Shown here: positions 18,506 through 28,574 of the stretch, one piece after another
Layout of the letters: each line of letters starts with the position of its first letter
Numbering within the stretch: position 1 is the stretch's first letter
Source of the DNA: Coraliomargarita algicola
GTDB taxonomy: Bacteria; Verrucomicrobiota; Verrucomicrobiia; Opitutales; Coraliomargaritaceae
Direction: 5' to 3'
NCBI RefSeq assembly: GCF_033878955.1
Contig: NZ_CP138858.1
Location: 4,925,001-4,989,000, forward strand
DNA: 64,000 nt
The notes under the pieces: generated by a model
What the model saw: the letters and a program-made list of their open reading frames with translations, nothing else
What the model was told of the DNA's origin: nothing
Databases searched by the model: none
Position numbers and translations under genes: made by a program

Positions 18506-18550
18506 GGCCTTGGGCGATTGAAGGTGAATCGCTCAAAAAAGGACGATCCA

Positions 18551-18650
18551 TTCCTTTTCCTACGCCGGTGTCAACCGGATCAGGTTCAAAGGGATCGCTT
18601 CGGCACTATTCGAAGACATCTCAGACCCATGACAGGTCACCCCTAAGGAA
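18551..18650 (-). ncRNA. TPP riboswitch (THI element)
   Basis: On the minus strand the conserved THI-box parts occur in order: P1 arm TTCCTT, GGGGTG, CTGAGA (18619-18624), ACCTGATCCGG, ACACCGGCGTAGG and the closing P1 arm AAGGAA (18551-18556). This is the thiamin pyrophosphate aptamer. It precedes the TonB-dependent receptor by 77 bases, so high TPP should lower receptor synthesis. Confidence 0.95.
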
Positions 18651-18767
18651 GACCGCTAGACAAACGGGGCGGGCGTATCTTTGTCAAGTGCTAGTATTTA
18701 AGTGCAGTGTTGTGCCATGCGATTTTCAATGCTTGCCTAGGCTCCGGTGATGGGGTCAGCTAGTGCA

Positions 18768-19109
18768 ATGTCTGAATTACCAAACTGTCCTAAATGTGAC
18801 TCTGAATATACCTACGAAGATGGTAGCTTGATCGTGTGTCCCGATTGCGGGCATGAGTTTACGCTCGAATCTTTGCAGGAATCTAAGCAGGACGTGGTTG
18901 AATTCCGCGACGCTTTCGGTACGCCGCTGGCAGATGGCGACACCGTGACCGTGATTAAAGATCTCAAGGTGGGGGGCACTTCGTCCACGCTCAAGATCGG
19001 AACTAAGGTTAAGAATATCCGATTAGTCGGCGGAGATCATGATATCGATTGTAAAATTAAAGGCTTTGGCGGCATGAAGTTGAAGTCTGAATTTGTAAAG
19101 AAGGCCTGA
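18768..19109 (+). CDS. yjdM: PhnA/YjdM family zinc-ribbon protein
   Basis: A protein of about 113 residues that matches E. coli YjdM (formerly PhnA) over its whole length. It has a zinc ribbon CPKCDSEYTYEDGSLIVCPDCGHEF at the N-terminus and the strongly conserved ADGDTVTVIKDLKVGG, LKIGTKVKNIRLV and DIDCKIKGFG...KLKSEFVKK blocks. The name comes from an old link to alkylphosphonate use, but the biochemical role is not established. I chose ATG 18768 (MSELPNCPKC), which matches the family start; a GTG-ATG at 18747 is also open. It is divergent from the TPP-riboswitch gene. Confidence 0.92.
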   Translation: MSELPNCPKCDSEYTYEDGSLIVCPDCGHEFTLESLQESKQDVVEFRDAFGTPLADGDTVTVIKDLKVGGTSSTLKIGTKVKNIRLVGGDHDIDCKIKGFGGMKLKSEFVKKA

Positions 19110-19146
19110 GGCGCCCAGTTCAGATGGTTTCAGTTTCGAACAGTTT

Positions 19147-19947
19147 ATGATGCACGTTTCTCTAGCACAATTTGAAGTTGCTCGTGCCGATGCGGCCGCC
19201 AACTTGGCGCGCATTGCTGAGCTGGCTGCAGAGGCCAGCGCGGCTGGTTCCGACCTGTTGTGCTTACCTGAAATGTGCACGACTGGTTTTGACTGGGCCT
19301 ACAATCGAGCTCATCTGAGTTTCGCGGCCGAGGATGCGGCAAATGTGGCAGGATTCGCACAACAACATGGGATCGCGATTTGTGGCTCCATGTTGGAACA
19401 GACTGAGTCGGGAAATGCGGCAAATTGTTTTCATTACTTTGACGCTCGAGGGACTGTGTGCGCCCGTTACCGCAAACTGCATCTTTTTACGCTATTTCAT
19501 GAGGAGCGTCATGTCGAAGCAGGCCATGAATGTGTCTGTTTCGATAGCGATTTTGGTCCGCTAGGCGCTGGCATCTGTTACGACTTACGCTTCCCCGAAC
19601 TATTTCGGAGAAATACCGAAGCTGGCGCGCGGTTGCATCTCTTACCGGCTGCCTTTCCGCATCCACGTTTGGAACACTGGCGCACGCTAGTGCGTGCGCG
19701 TGCGATCGAGAATCAAACTTACTTCATCGCGATCAACCAGTGTGGGGTCGAAGGTCATGATCGCAGCGTGGGCGAAACACAGTATTTCGGACACTCCATG
19801 GTCGTCGACCCGTGGGGGGAGATCGTGGCGGAGGCCGGAGAGGATGCCTGTCTCCTGCAAGTGGAGATCGATCCATCTCTGGTGAGCCAGGTTCGCTCCA
19901 AGCTGAGCGCTTGGGAGGATCGCCGGGCGGATTTGTTTAGCTTCTAG
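19147..19947 (+). CDS. carbon-nitrogen hydrolase (nitrilase superfamily), omega-amidase-like
   Basis: A 266-residue member of the nitrilase superfamily. The Glu-Lys-Cys triad is visible as LCLPEMCTTGF (E42), RYRKLHLF (K110) and GAGICYDLRFPELF (C144). The sequence and length are closest to the omega-amidase/YafV branch, which hydrolyses alpha-ketoglutaramate and related omega-amides; this subfamily placement is tentative. It follows yjdM by about 37 bp on the same strand and is convergent with hrpA. Confidence 0.85.
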   Translation: MMHVSLAQFEVARADAAANLARIAELAAEASAAGSDLLCLPEMCTTGFDWAYNRAHLSFAAEDAANVAGFAQQHGIAICGSMLEQTESGNAANCFHYFDARGTVCARYRKLHLFTLFHEERHVEAGHECVCFDSDFGPLGAGICYDLRFPELFRRNTEAGARLHLLPAAFPHPRLEHWRTLVRARAIENQTYFIAINQCGVEGHDRSVGETQYFGHSMVVDPWGEIVAEAGEDACLLQVEIDPSLVSQVRSKLSAWEDRRADLFSF

Positions 19948-19961
19948 TTAGTCGTGCATTG

Positions 19962-22900
19962 TTAGCTTTTAAGCTGTTTGGTGATCGCTTCTGCGAGTTG
20001 CTCCAGTCGTTTTTCAGAGACTTTTTGAGCGGTGCCAAGTTCTTGCGCGTAGATCGACACGCGAAATTCTTCGAGCAAGATTCGGTAGGGCTTGACTAGG
20101 GGGGCTTGGGCTTTCTTGGCGAGCGTTTCCAATGTGGTCAGTTTATTTTCAAAGGGGGCAATGCGTTGCGATTTTTCGATGTCACGTTGGATGCTTTCTT
20201 TGGCACGTTGGGCGCGCCGCATCATTGCTTTTAGGTAGCGGGCGATATGCTGGAGTTCGTCGAACTCGTAGTGATCGAGTAAGTTTGCGGGCGCGATTTG
20301 CTCCAGGTGGGCGCGCATACCGGGGTAGATAATGGCTTGGCTGGTCTTCTTTTGTTCTAGCAGTAATTGCACAGCCTCGCGTGCTTCCAAGATGGCGCGC
20401 AGGTGATCGGTGAGCTTGAGTGTGATGCCTTTGGATGTGTGGTTGGCATGTTGCAAGGTCTTTTGAAAGTTGGCTTCTCGGAGGGGTAATAAGTTTTCGG
20501 TTTTAAATAAGTGGCGTCGTAGATGTGCCCACGCGGGGTCTTTGATACGATCATAGCCGCCGAGTTGAATGAGTAAAATGCCGAGCTTCTTTAGCTCTTT
20601 CAGGTCGCGGCGTATCCACGCGATCTCGCGGCCCATACTTTGTTCGGCGAGTTCGGGCCATGCTTTTGCGGTGTGCTGCCGTGCTTGATCCCGGTCGGGA
20701 CAGAGCCTGAGATGTATCTGGTTGCGCTCGCTGACGAGGGCTGGATATGCTTTGAGTGGTAAGCCAGACTCGCCGCTGAGATCAATGCATTCGGGGGGAT
20801 TTCCGAAGTTCCATGTGTTCAGATTCTCGCGTTCGTGCTGTGCTGCGGCGGCTTGCCATGCGGGGATTGCGTCCAGACCATTACCGGCGGCGGTCTGTTG
20901 GCTCTTGGATTTGAGTTGCTGGCGTAGGTTGTCGAGATCGCGGCTTTGCGCTAAGGCGTCGCCTTTAGTATTCTCAATTTGGATACGTGGCTTGAGGTGT
21001 TGGGGGAGTTGAGCTTTGCTCCATTGGTCTTTGTAGGTTTCGATGCCGTAGGCACTGCGCAGTAATTCGCTGAGTTGCTCGGTGAGTGGCCGCTCACTGG
21101 GCTTCAATTTCGACTTGAGCTCGCTGGCGCGCTCCTTGAGTGGGTGTAAGCGAATACGAATTTGCTTGGGCAGTGCGCGTAGTAAACATTCGATTTTTTC
21201 TTCCAAGTGTCCGGGTACTGCCCAGTCGAGTGTGCCTTGTTGAATGGCATCGACTTGCGCCAGTGGTAAGCGCAGGGTGACGCCATCCTCTTCACTGCCG
21301 GGTTCGTTGCGGTATTGGAGTGGGATTTCGCTGCCACCAAGTCGAAGTGCACGTGGAAAGTCTTCGGTTGCGATGTCGCTCTCATCGGGCGGCAAAAGAT
21401 CGTCTTCGTGAGCTTTGAGGAAATCGAGTGAGCCGCCATGGTGTTTCTTTGCGTAGCTACGCAGTTCGGCGAAAGAGCCGACTGCGTCGAGTCGCTGACG
21501 ATAGAACTGGAAGAGCTGATCCTCGATCCACAAGGTGGAACCGCTGCGACGACGTGCGAGTTCTGATTCGGCCGCTTGCTGGACTTGAGCGTTCTCTTGG
21601 AAGAATTTGGGGCGCTCTTTTATGCCACCTTCAATCAGGCCGTTGCGGATGAAAATATCGGTGGCTTCCTCGGGGTTGATCCGGCTGTAGCTGACCTGAT
21701 TGCGTTGGATCTCCAGCCCGAAGAGTATGCGGCGCTCTTTGCAGAGCACGGCGGCCCCTTTACTACTCCAGAAGGGCTCGGAGTGTCGTATTGAGAGGAG
21801 GTCGCCAGCGAGTTCTTCGATCCAATCGACTTCAATTTTGGCTGCGGTGCGGGCAAACAAGCGGCTGGTTTCCATCCATTCGCCGCAGACGATCCATTCG
21901 GGCGCTTTGGTCTTGGCGGGCTTGGGCTTTGTCTTTTTTGCGTAAGCGGCTTTACGCTGCTTCTTGGCGGTGTCGTGATCGAATAGTGCGGAGCCAGGGA
22001 AGAGCAAGGCCTTGCGATTGCGGGGACCACGATAAGTGTGCTCTTCTTCTTTGTGGGCAATATTACTGAGCAGGCCCGTCAGAATGGAGCGGTGGATGGC
22101 CGCGTACTCGCTTGGAGAAAACGTCGAAGGTAGAACGCTTAGTTGTGAATTTTGAGTGCTTGCCTGCTGCTTCTTCGGGCTGGACCGTTTGGCCTTGGAG
22201 CTTGGACGTTCCTTTAGAATTCGTTCCAGTTGGTGGTGGATGTCGCGCCACTCACGCATGCGTTGGTACGCGAGGAAGTGGCTTTTGCAGAATTTGCGGA
22301 GTTTGTTCTGCGATAGGCTGTCTAACTTTTCGTGGTAGCTGTTCCAAATGTTGAGTAGGGTGAGAAAGTCGGACTCAGGGTGGGTGAATTGCTTGTGCAT
22401 CTCGTCCGCCTCCTTTGCGAGTTCCGCGGGGCGCTCGCGCGGGTCTTGTATTGAGAGGCCGGAGGCTATGACGAGCACTTCGGGCAGTGCTCCCTCACGC
22501 TGGGCTTGGAGTAGCATGCGTGCAACGGTGGGGTCGACCGGGAGTTGCGCCAGGCGGCGCCCGAGTTTAGTCAGGCGGTAGGCGGCTGGATCGGGATTGC
22601 GTTCGTCTGCTTGAACCGCGCCGAGTTCGGCGAGTAAGCGGTAGCCACCGACAATGGCATTCTCGGCAGGTGGATCGATAAAGGGAAAGGTACGAATGTC
22701 GCCTAGTTTAAATGCCATCATGCGCAGGATGACAGAGGCCAAGTTGGATCGATGGATCTCGGGAGTGGTGTAGCGTGGGCGCGCTAAAAAGTCCTGTTCA
22801 TCGTAGAGGCGGTAGCAGACACCGTTGCTGACACGGCCACAGCGACCTTGGCGTTGATTGGCGCTGGATTGTGCGATGGGCTCAATGGGGAGTCGCTGAG

Positions 22901-23846
22901 TGCGCGAGTGGGGACTGTAGCGACTAACGCGCGCCAGACCTGTATCGACGACATAGCGAATGCCGGGGACCGTGAGTGAGGTTTCCGCAATATTGGTTGA
23001 GAGGATGATGCGGCGCCGCCCGCCGGGGTGGAAAATGCGCTGTTGGTCGGCATTGGCGAGGCGGCCGAAGAGGGGGAGTAAATCACACTGGCGCGCGGGA
23101 CTGTCTTCAAGTTGGCGGCGGAGTTCGTGGATGTCGCGTTCACCGGGTAGGAAGACAAGAATGTCGCCTGGGCGGTTGTGCTCGATGATTTCGGTGATTA
23201 CATCGGTGGCTGCATCGATGTAATCGCCTTCGTCGTTATCGGCTGGTGGGCGATAAAATGTATCCACTGGATACATACGCCCGGAGACTTCAATGATGGG
23301 TGCATCGTCAAATGCCTTAGCAAAGCTGGCCGTGTCGATGGTGGCGGAGGTGATGATGATCTTGAGATCTTTACGCGTGTGGGTGAGCTGGCGCAGGCAG
23401 CCGAGGATAAAGTCGATATTGAGGCTACGCTCGTGTGCTTCGTCGATGACGATGGCTTCGTAAGCACGGAGCATGGGGTCGTCCTGCAGTTCGTTGAGCA
23501 GGATGCCATCGGTCATCACCTTGATCACGGTGTTGGCCTGAGTCTGATCAGTGAAACGAATTTTGGCACCGACTTCATTGCCATATTGGACGCCCAGCTC
23601 TTCGGCGATCCGTTGTGCGACTGAGAGTGCTGCCACGCGGCGTGGTTGGGTGCAACCGAGATAGCCCTTTTTGCCGAGGCCACATTCTAATAGAAATTTC
23701 GGGATTTGCGTGGTTTTGCCCGAGCCTGTTTCACCAGCGATGACGACGACTTGATTCTCGCGGATGGTACGCACGATTTCTTCCCGTCGCAGATGGATGG
23801 GAAGCTCTTCGGAATAGCTTGGAACGGGGAGTGTCGCTTCGATCAT
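19962..23846 (-). CDS. hrpA: ATP-dependent RNA helicase HrpA
   Basis: A 1294-residue DEAH-box helicase, the same length as E. coli HrpA (about 1300). It has Walker A GETGSGKTTQIPK (residues 38-50), DEAHERSLNIDF, SATIDTASF, and the QRQGRCGRVSNGVCYRLY motif VI. The helicase-associated domain is followed by the long HrpA-specific C-terminal region (DUF3418-like). HrpA acts on mRNA and stalled ribosomes in the cytoplasm. A charged linker rich in K, S and Q (around residue 560) and a second (KKQRKAAYAKKTKPKPAKTK) are visible. It is followed at its 5' side by the CE7 esterase gene, with about 10 bp between them once that gene's frameshift is corrected. Confidence 0.95.
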   Translation of the reverse strand: MIEATLPVPSYSEELPIHLRREEIVRTIRENQVVVIAGETGSGKTTQIPKFLLECGLGKKGYLGCTQPRRVAALSVAQRIAEELGVQYGNEVGAKIRFTDQTQANTVIKVMTDGILLNELQDDPMLRAYEAIVIDEAHERSLNIDFILGCLRQLTHTRKDLKIIITSATIDTASFAKAFDDAPIIEVSGRMYPVDTFYRPPADNDEGDYIDAATDVITEIIEHNRPGDILVFLPGERDIHELRRQLEDSPARQCDLLPLFGRLANADQQRIFHPGGRRRIILSTNIAETSLTVPGIRYVVDTGLARVSRYSPHSRTQRLPIEPIAQSSANQRQGRCGRVSNGVCYRLYDEQDFLARPRYTTPEIHRSNLASVILRMMAFKLGDIRTFPFIDPPAENAIVGGYRLLAELGAVQADERNPDPAAYRLTKLGRRLAQLPVDPTVARMLLQAQREGALPEVLVIASGLSIQDPRERPAELAKEADEMHKQFTHPESDFLTLLNIWNSYHEKLDSLSQNKLRKFCKSHFLAYQRMREWRDIHHQLERILKERPSSKAKRSSPKKQQASTQNSQLSVLPSTFSPSEYAAIHRSILTGLLSNIAHKEEEHTYRGPRNRKALLFPGSALFDHDTAKKQRKAAYAKKTKPKPAKTKAPEWIVCGEWMETSRLFARTAAKIEVDWIEELAGDLLSIRHSEPFWSSKGAAVLCKERRILFGLEIQRNQVSYSRINPEEATDIFIRNGLIEGGIKERPKFFQENAQVQQAAESELARRRSGSTLWIEDQLFQFYRQRLDAVGSFAELRSYAKKHHGGSLDFLKAHEDDLLPPDESDIATEDFPRALRLGGSEIPLQYRNEPGSEEDGVTLRLPLAQVDAIQQGTLDWAVPGHLEEKIECLLRALPKQIRIRLHPLKERASELKSKLKPSERPLTEQLSELLRSAYGIETYKDQWSKAQLPQHLKPRIQIENTKGDALAQSRDLDNLRQQLKSKSQQTAAGNGLDAIPAWQAAAAQHERENLNTWNFGNPPECIDLSGESGLPLKAYPALVSERNQIHLRLCPDRDQARQHTAKAWPELAEQSMGREIAWIRRDLKELKKLGILLIQLGGYDRIKDPAWAHLRRHLFKTENLLPLREANFQKTLQHANHTSKGITLKLTDHLRAILEAREAVQLLLEQKKTSQAIIYPGMRAHLEQIAPANLLDHYEFDELQHIARYLKAMMRRAQRAKESIQRDIEKSQRIAPFENKLTTLETLAKKAQAPLVKPYRILLEEFRVSIYAQELGTAQKVSEKRLEQLAEAITKQLKS

Positions 23847-24805
23847 TGAATGTATTTATTGAGCAAACCAGCGTAGCAGGCGGGCATGAGTGGCGGCGTT
23901 GTCGTGCTCGTTGCCGGATAATTCGAAGTGCGCAGCTTGACGTATAAAAAGCTCTTTGGGGCCTGATAGGCTATTGTAAACGGCGAATTGGCCCGGGGGG
24001 GCACAGCGGGGTCGAAGGTCGCTGCTGCGACAAATACTGGTATTTGAATGTGCTTGGCTGCGATGGCGGCATCGAAGTAGCGGAGCACTTCAAGCACTTC
24101 GGGGTGCCCCTCTTTGACGTGCTTTTGCACGGATTCTCCACTGCCGACACAGGGCAGTTCGACGCGCAAGGGGTGATTCCCGAAACTGGGAATGTCTAAA
24201 AAGGCTTTTTTGAAACGTGAATCCCACGGCAGCATGAGTGCGCCGATACCGCCTCCGAAGCTACCTCCTAGATAGTAGAGTTTATCTGCGGTCTGGGGGT
24301 AAAGGCTTTCCAGCACGGAGGCCGCCAACCAATAGTCGACCACACTGCCCAAGTGAGAGTAGGAGTCTTTAGATTCGATGCCGACCATGACGTGTCTATG
24401 GCCATCGCCGGGGTAGGTCTGATGCGGCGAAAGTTGAAAGCCGCGTACGCAAGGGTAGATGCAAACCGTATTTTTGATAGGCTCTTCAAAGCCCGGTGCG
24501 TCGCGTCCGCCATAGCCGTGCCCGACGACCGTGGCGCGCTCGATTGGCTCTGATTGGGGCACGGTTATCCATGCGCCGATACGCACGCCATCCCAAGAGT
24601 CGTAGCTCACTCGATAGAGCTGAAAGGCCGCATCCGGGCTCTCGATTTCTTTGCGATCAATGTTGAGCGGTATTTGGCGTGCTTTCGCATACTTGTCTTG
24701 CCAGAAACTTTTAAAGTCGGCGGGCTCGGCGGGCGCGGTGACGGCGAGTAAATCATCGAGTGTATAGCCGTAAGTGGGATCGAATGGGAAATCGTGTGCG
24801 ATCAT
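23843..24805 (-). CDS. CE7 acetyl-xylan esterase/cephalosporin deacetylase family (C-terminal frameshift)
   Basis: An alpha/beta hydrolase of carbohydrate esterase family 7, which removes acetyl groups from xylo-oligosaccharides. From ATG 24805 it reads MIAHDFPFDPTYGYTLDDL, the usual CE7 start. The nucleophile elbow is YYLGGSFGGGIGAL, with the CE7 oxyanion-region VCIYPCVRGFQLS. The normal end should contain the Asp and His of the triad: FVAAATFDPAVPP, then in the -1 frame GQFAVYNSLSGPKE and an HF histidine, ending RLLRWFAQ at a stop at 23856. The annotated frame loses this at a seven-G run (23995-24001) and ends in unrelated residues. One extra base there restores a normal enzyme of about 316 residues. 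This fits the xylan-use genes at the start of the window. Confidence 0.85.
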   Translation of the reverse strand: MIAHDFPFDPTYGYTLDDLLAVTAPAEPADFKSFWQDKYAKARQIPLNIDRKEIESPDAAFQLYRVSYDSWDGVRIGAWITVPQSEPIERATVVGHGYGGRDAPGFEEPIKNTVCIYPCVRGFQLSPHQTYPGDGHRHVMVGIESKDSYSHLGSVVDYWLAASVLESLYPQTADKLYYLGGSFGGGIGALMLPWDSRFKKAFLDIPSFGNHPLRVELPCVGSGESVQKHVKEGHPEVLEVLRYFDAAIAAKHIQIPVFVAAATFDPAVPPRANSPFTIAYQAPKSFLYVKLRTSNYPATSTTTPPLMPACYAGLLNKYIQ

Positions 24806-24821
24806 GGGTCTTATTTGAAAC

Positions 24822-27740
24822 TTATATTTGATTGAGTGCGTTAAAAAGGATTTCGGCCGGATGAAGTGCCGTGCGTTGGGTGCCGTCGTGAATTTGGTGG
24901 CGGCAGGAGGTGCCTGTCGCGGCGATGAGGACATCCTGGGCTTGTTCTCTGATGGTGGGGAAGAGCACCAGTTCGCCGATTTTCATCGAGAGTTCGTAGT
25001 GTTCTTTTTCGTAGCCGAAGGAGCCCGCCATACCACAGCAACCGCTGGGGATCATGTGGACTTTATAGCCGGTTGGGATTTGCAGTGCGCGCACGGTGGG
25101 CACCACGGAGGCCAAAGACTTTTGAAAGCAGTGGCCGTGGAATTTGATTAATTGCGGTTTGCCTTGGAATTGATCGCTGCGAATGCGTTCTGCTTCAAAT
25201 TCGCGCACGATAAACTCTTCAAACATTAGGCAATTGCTGGCAAGTGTGCGAGCCGTTGTTTTGAGTTCGCCTTCAGCTAGATCTATATATTCATCGCGAA
25301 AGGAAAGAATGGCTGAGGGCTCGATGCCAATCAGAGGACTGTCTTCTGAGATCAGAGGCGCGAGTTTTTGTACGTTGGTATTGGCGATTTCTTTAGCTTT
25401 GCGCACCAGTCCCTTGGATAGCCAAGTGCGGCCACTTTCCAAGTGCTCTGGTATACGCACCGTATAGCCTAGACGTTCTAGTAGCTGAATTGCTTTTTGT
25501 CCCAAGGGCACATCGTTGTAATTGGTAAACTCGTCGCAGAATAGATAGACTACTTTATCGGTGTTGGATTTGTCGCTTTTCTGTTTTTTGTTATGCCACT
25601 TTTTTAGTGTCGTGCTGTGTAGTTTAGGAATGGTGCGGTCTGGGTGGAACCCGACGATACGATTGAGAGTTTTACGAATGCCGGTGGTGCCGAAAGCGGC
25701 ATTCCACGCCCATGGTGCCAGCGATGCCAGGCGACTGGACTGGCTGTAGTTTGCAATCATTTTGGTGCGCAGTGGCACGCCATGGGCATCGTAGTAATGC
25801 TGTGAGAATTCGGCTTTGAGCTTTGCAATATCGACATTGGAGGGGCACTCCGACTTACAGCCTTTGCACGAAAGGCAGAGATCGAGCACCTCTTTGGCGG
25901 CGGCATTATCAAATGGTTTGAGCGGGTTGTCCGGATGTGTCAGTGCATGTCGCAGTATATTGGCACGGGCGCGGGTGGTTTCTTTTTCGTTGCCGGTGGC
26001 CATGTAGCTGGGGCACATCGTGCCACCAGCGAGAAAGCCTTTACGGCAGTCTCCGGAGCCATTGCAGTTTTCGGCTGCGCGCAAGACGCCCTGACTACTG
26101 GAAAAATCGAATATGGTTTCGTACTCCGGATTTGGCTTGTCCGGGCCATAGCGCAGGTCGACATCCATTGGCTTGGCATCGACGATTTTGCCAGGATTGA
26201 AGATATTATCAGGGTCGAAGGTGGCCTTGATCTCCTTCATCATCGCGTAGCATTCTTGGCCAACCATGAAGGGGATAAATTCGCCGCGCAGGCGCCCGTC
26301 ACCGTGCTCACCGCTGAGTGAGCCCTGATACTTCTTGACCAGTGCGGCGACGTCTTCGGCGACGCTGCGGAAGGTTTTCAAGCCCTCGGTCGTTTTTAAA
26401 TTGAAGAGTGGGCGTGTGTGTAATTCGCCCGAACCCGCGTGCGCGTAGTAAACGCAGTCGCGGCCATGCTTCGTTTTCATCAATGTGTCGAACTCTGCGA
26501 TGTAATCTGCCAGTTGAGATACATCGACGGCGGTATCTTCGCAAACTTCGCGCGGTTTGGCATCGCCGGGGATGTTACTGACGAGGCCCTGACCTGCCCG
26601 GCGCAGCTCCCAGACCTTGGCCTCATCGGCACCAGTGAGCACCGGAAATGCATAGCCCTTGCCTGTGGCTTTAATGTCGGCGATGACCTGTGCGACCACC
26701 AGATCCAGTTCGGCGGCGCTTTCACGGCGGAGGTCGACGACCAAAATCGCCCCCGGGTCTCCTTCTACGAAGAAGCGGTTTTTGAGCTGTTCTCGATTGC
26801 GCTTGGTGGCTTCGAGGATGTGACGATCGATTAATTCGACGCCGAAAGGTGTGTGGTTGAGCGCGGGCATGACGGAGCGCAGCGCTTGGTCGACATTCTC
26901 AAAATGAGCGCAAATGAGCGCACTGTGTGCGGGGGGCAGGGGATTGCAGTCGATTAAAAATTCGGTTCCGAAGAAGAGTGTGCCTTCCGAACCGGCGATT
27001 AGTTTGCAGAGGTTGAAAGGCTTGTCGGAACTTGGATCGAAGACATCGGCGTCCATTAGCAAGTCCAGTGCGTAGCCAGTGTTGCGACGTGGGATGCTGC
27101 GTTTGGGGAAATTTTCCGTAATTTGCGCACGGTGTTGCGGGGCGCCTAGCAGGTCACGGCATTTGCGGTAAATAGAGGCTTCCAAGCTATCGCCTTGGCA
27201 TTTGCTTTCAAATGTAGCGCGGTCAACAGCTTCGAAGCTCACCCAGGAGCCATCGCTCAGATAGCCACTGGCGGCGAGCAAGTGTTCACGCGTCGAACCG
27301 TAAGCCAGCGAGTTCGAGCCGCAGGAATTATTGCCCACCATGCCACCGATCATGGCACGATTGGCGGTGGAGGTTTCTGGTCCGAATAGCAGGCCGTGTG
27401 GCAGTAAGGCGTGGTTGAGCTCATTGCGCACAACGCCTGGTTGCACCCGTGCGGTGCGGGCAACCGGGTCGATTTCAAGGATTGCGTTTAGGTGTTTGCC
27501 TGCATCTACGACAATGCCGGAGCCGACTACTTGGCCTGCCAGCGAGGTGCCTGCCGTGCGCGGGATAAGGTTTAGTTTTTTCTCACGCGCATATTGAATG
27601 AGCTGACGTATGTGTTCGCCTGTTTCAGGGAAGGCGACCGCATGGGGCAATTCTTGATATTCCGATGCATCGGTTGCGTACAGCGTGCGCAGGGTAGTGT
27701 CGGTGTGGTAATCGAACTCAAAGTCTTCAACGGTTTTCAT
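24822..27740 (-). CDS. ydiJ: FAD-linked oxidase with 4Fe-4S and CCG domains (YdiJ-like 2-hydroxyacid dehydrogenase)
   Basis: A 972-residue flavo-iron-sulfur protein with the domain order of YdiJ. It has an FAD-binding domain (LIPRTAGTSLAGQVVGSGIVVD; NNSCGSNSLAYG), an FAD-oxidase C domain, then a ferredoxin-type part (NCNGSGDCRKGF...MCPSY and LCLSCKGCKSECPSNVD) and a CCG/heterodisulfide-reductase-type tail (FHGHCFQKSL, PSGCCGMAGSFGYEKEHY). Such enzymes oxidise D-2-hydroxyglutarate or D-lactate and pass electrons to the respiratory chain. The cytoplasmic face of the membrane is likely. It lies 16 bp upstream of the CE7 start, but a functional link is not obvious. Confidence 0.9.
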   Translation of the reverse strand: MKTVEDFEFDYHTDTTLRTLYATDASEYQELPHAVAFPETGEHIRQLIQYAREKKLNLIPRTAGTSLAGQVVGSGIVVDAGKHLNAILEIDPVARTARVQPGVVRNELNHALLPHGLLFGPETSTANRAMIGGMVGNNSCGSNSLAYGSTREHLLAASGYLSDGSWVSFEAVDRATFESKCQGDSLEASIYRKCRDLLGAPQHRAQITENFPKRSIPRRNTGYALDLLMDADVFDPSSDKPFNLCKLIAGSEGTLFFGTEFLIDCNPLPPAHSALICAHFENVDQALRSVMPALNHTPFGVELIDRHILEATKRNREQLKNRFFVEGDPGAILVVDLRRESAAELDLVVAQVIADIKATGKGYAFPVLTGADEAKVWELRRAGQGLVSNIPGDAKPREVCEDTAVDVSQLADYIAEFDTLMKTKHGRDCVYYAHAGSGELHTRPLFNLKTTEGLKTFRSVAEDVAALVKKYQGSLSGEHGDGRLRGEFIPFMVGQECYAMMKEIKATFDPDNIFNPGKIVDAKPMDVDLRYGPDKPNPEYETIFDFSSSQGVLRAAENCNGSGDCRKGFLAGGTMCPSYMATGNEKETTRARANILRHALTHPDNPLKPFDNAAAKEVLDLCLSCKGCKSECPSNVDIAKLKAEFSQHYYDAHGVPLRTKMIANYSQSSRLASLAPWAWNAAFGTTGIRKTLNRIVGFHPDRTIPKLHSTTLKKWHNKKQKSDKSNTDKVVYLFCDEFTNYNDVPLGQKAIQLLERLGYTVRIPEHLESGRTWLSKGLVRKAKEIANTNVQKLAPLISEDSPLIGIEPSAILSFRDEYIDLAEGELKTTARTLASNCLMFEEFIVREFEAERIRSDQFQGKPQLIKFHGHCFQKSLASVVPTVRALQIPTGYKVHMIPSGCCGMAGSFGYEKEHYELSMKIGELVLFPTIREQAQDVLIAATGTSCRHQIHDGTQRTALHPAEILFNALNQI

Positions 27741-27837
27741 AATCGAAGTGAACTGTTACACATGAGAGTTGAGTAAATATCCACCTTGAATAATAAAAAA
27801 ATACAAACTTCGCTACTGTTGCGAATAGGAGTTTGCG

Positions 27838-27870
27838 TAAAAAAAAGCGCAACCCTGAGGTTGCGCTTAG
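27838..27870 (-). terminator. rho-independent terminator after the AP2-domain gene
   Basis: The stem AAGCGCAACC with GGTTGCGCTT (four-base loop) is followed on the minus strand by a run of T. It lies about 30 bp past the stop of the AP2-domain gene. The other strand has a weaker T run. Confidence 0.85.
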
Positions 27871-27898
27871 TTTTAGATAAACGAAGGTTTTTTGTGAC

Positions 27899-28417
<519 letters not shown>

Positions 28418-28574
28418 GAAAACAAAACCAGTTCTTACTGGTTCCGTTTCCAACGGTTTAATTTGGTAGTGCGATTAGTAATTACAAACAAAATCACATT
28501 TTGCAAATCGTTGACCAGTGTTTTAATTAGTAGCGTGTAATTCAACAGTTAAATTGTTGCTTTTTGACTAATTT

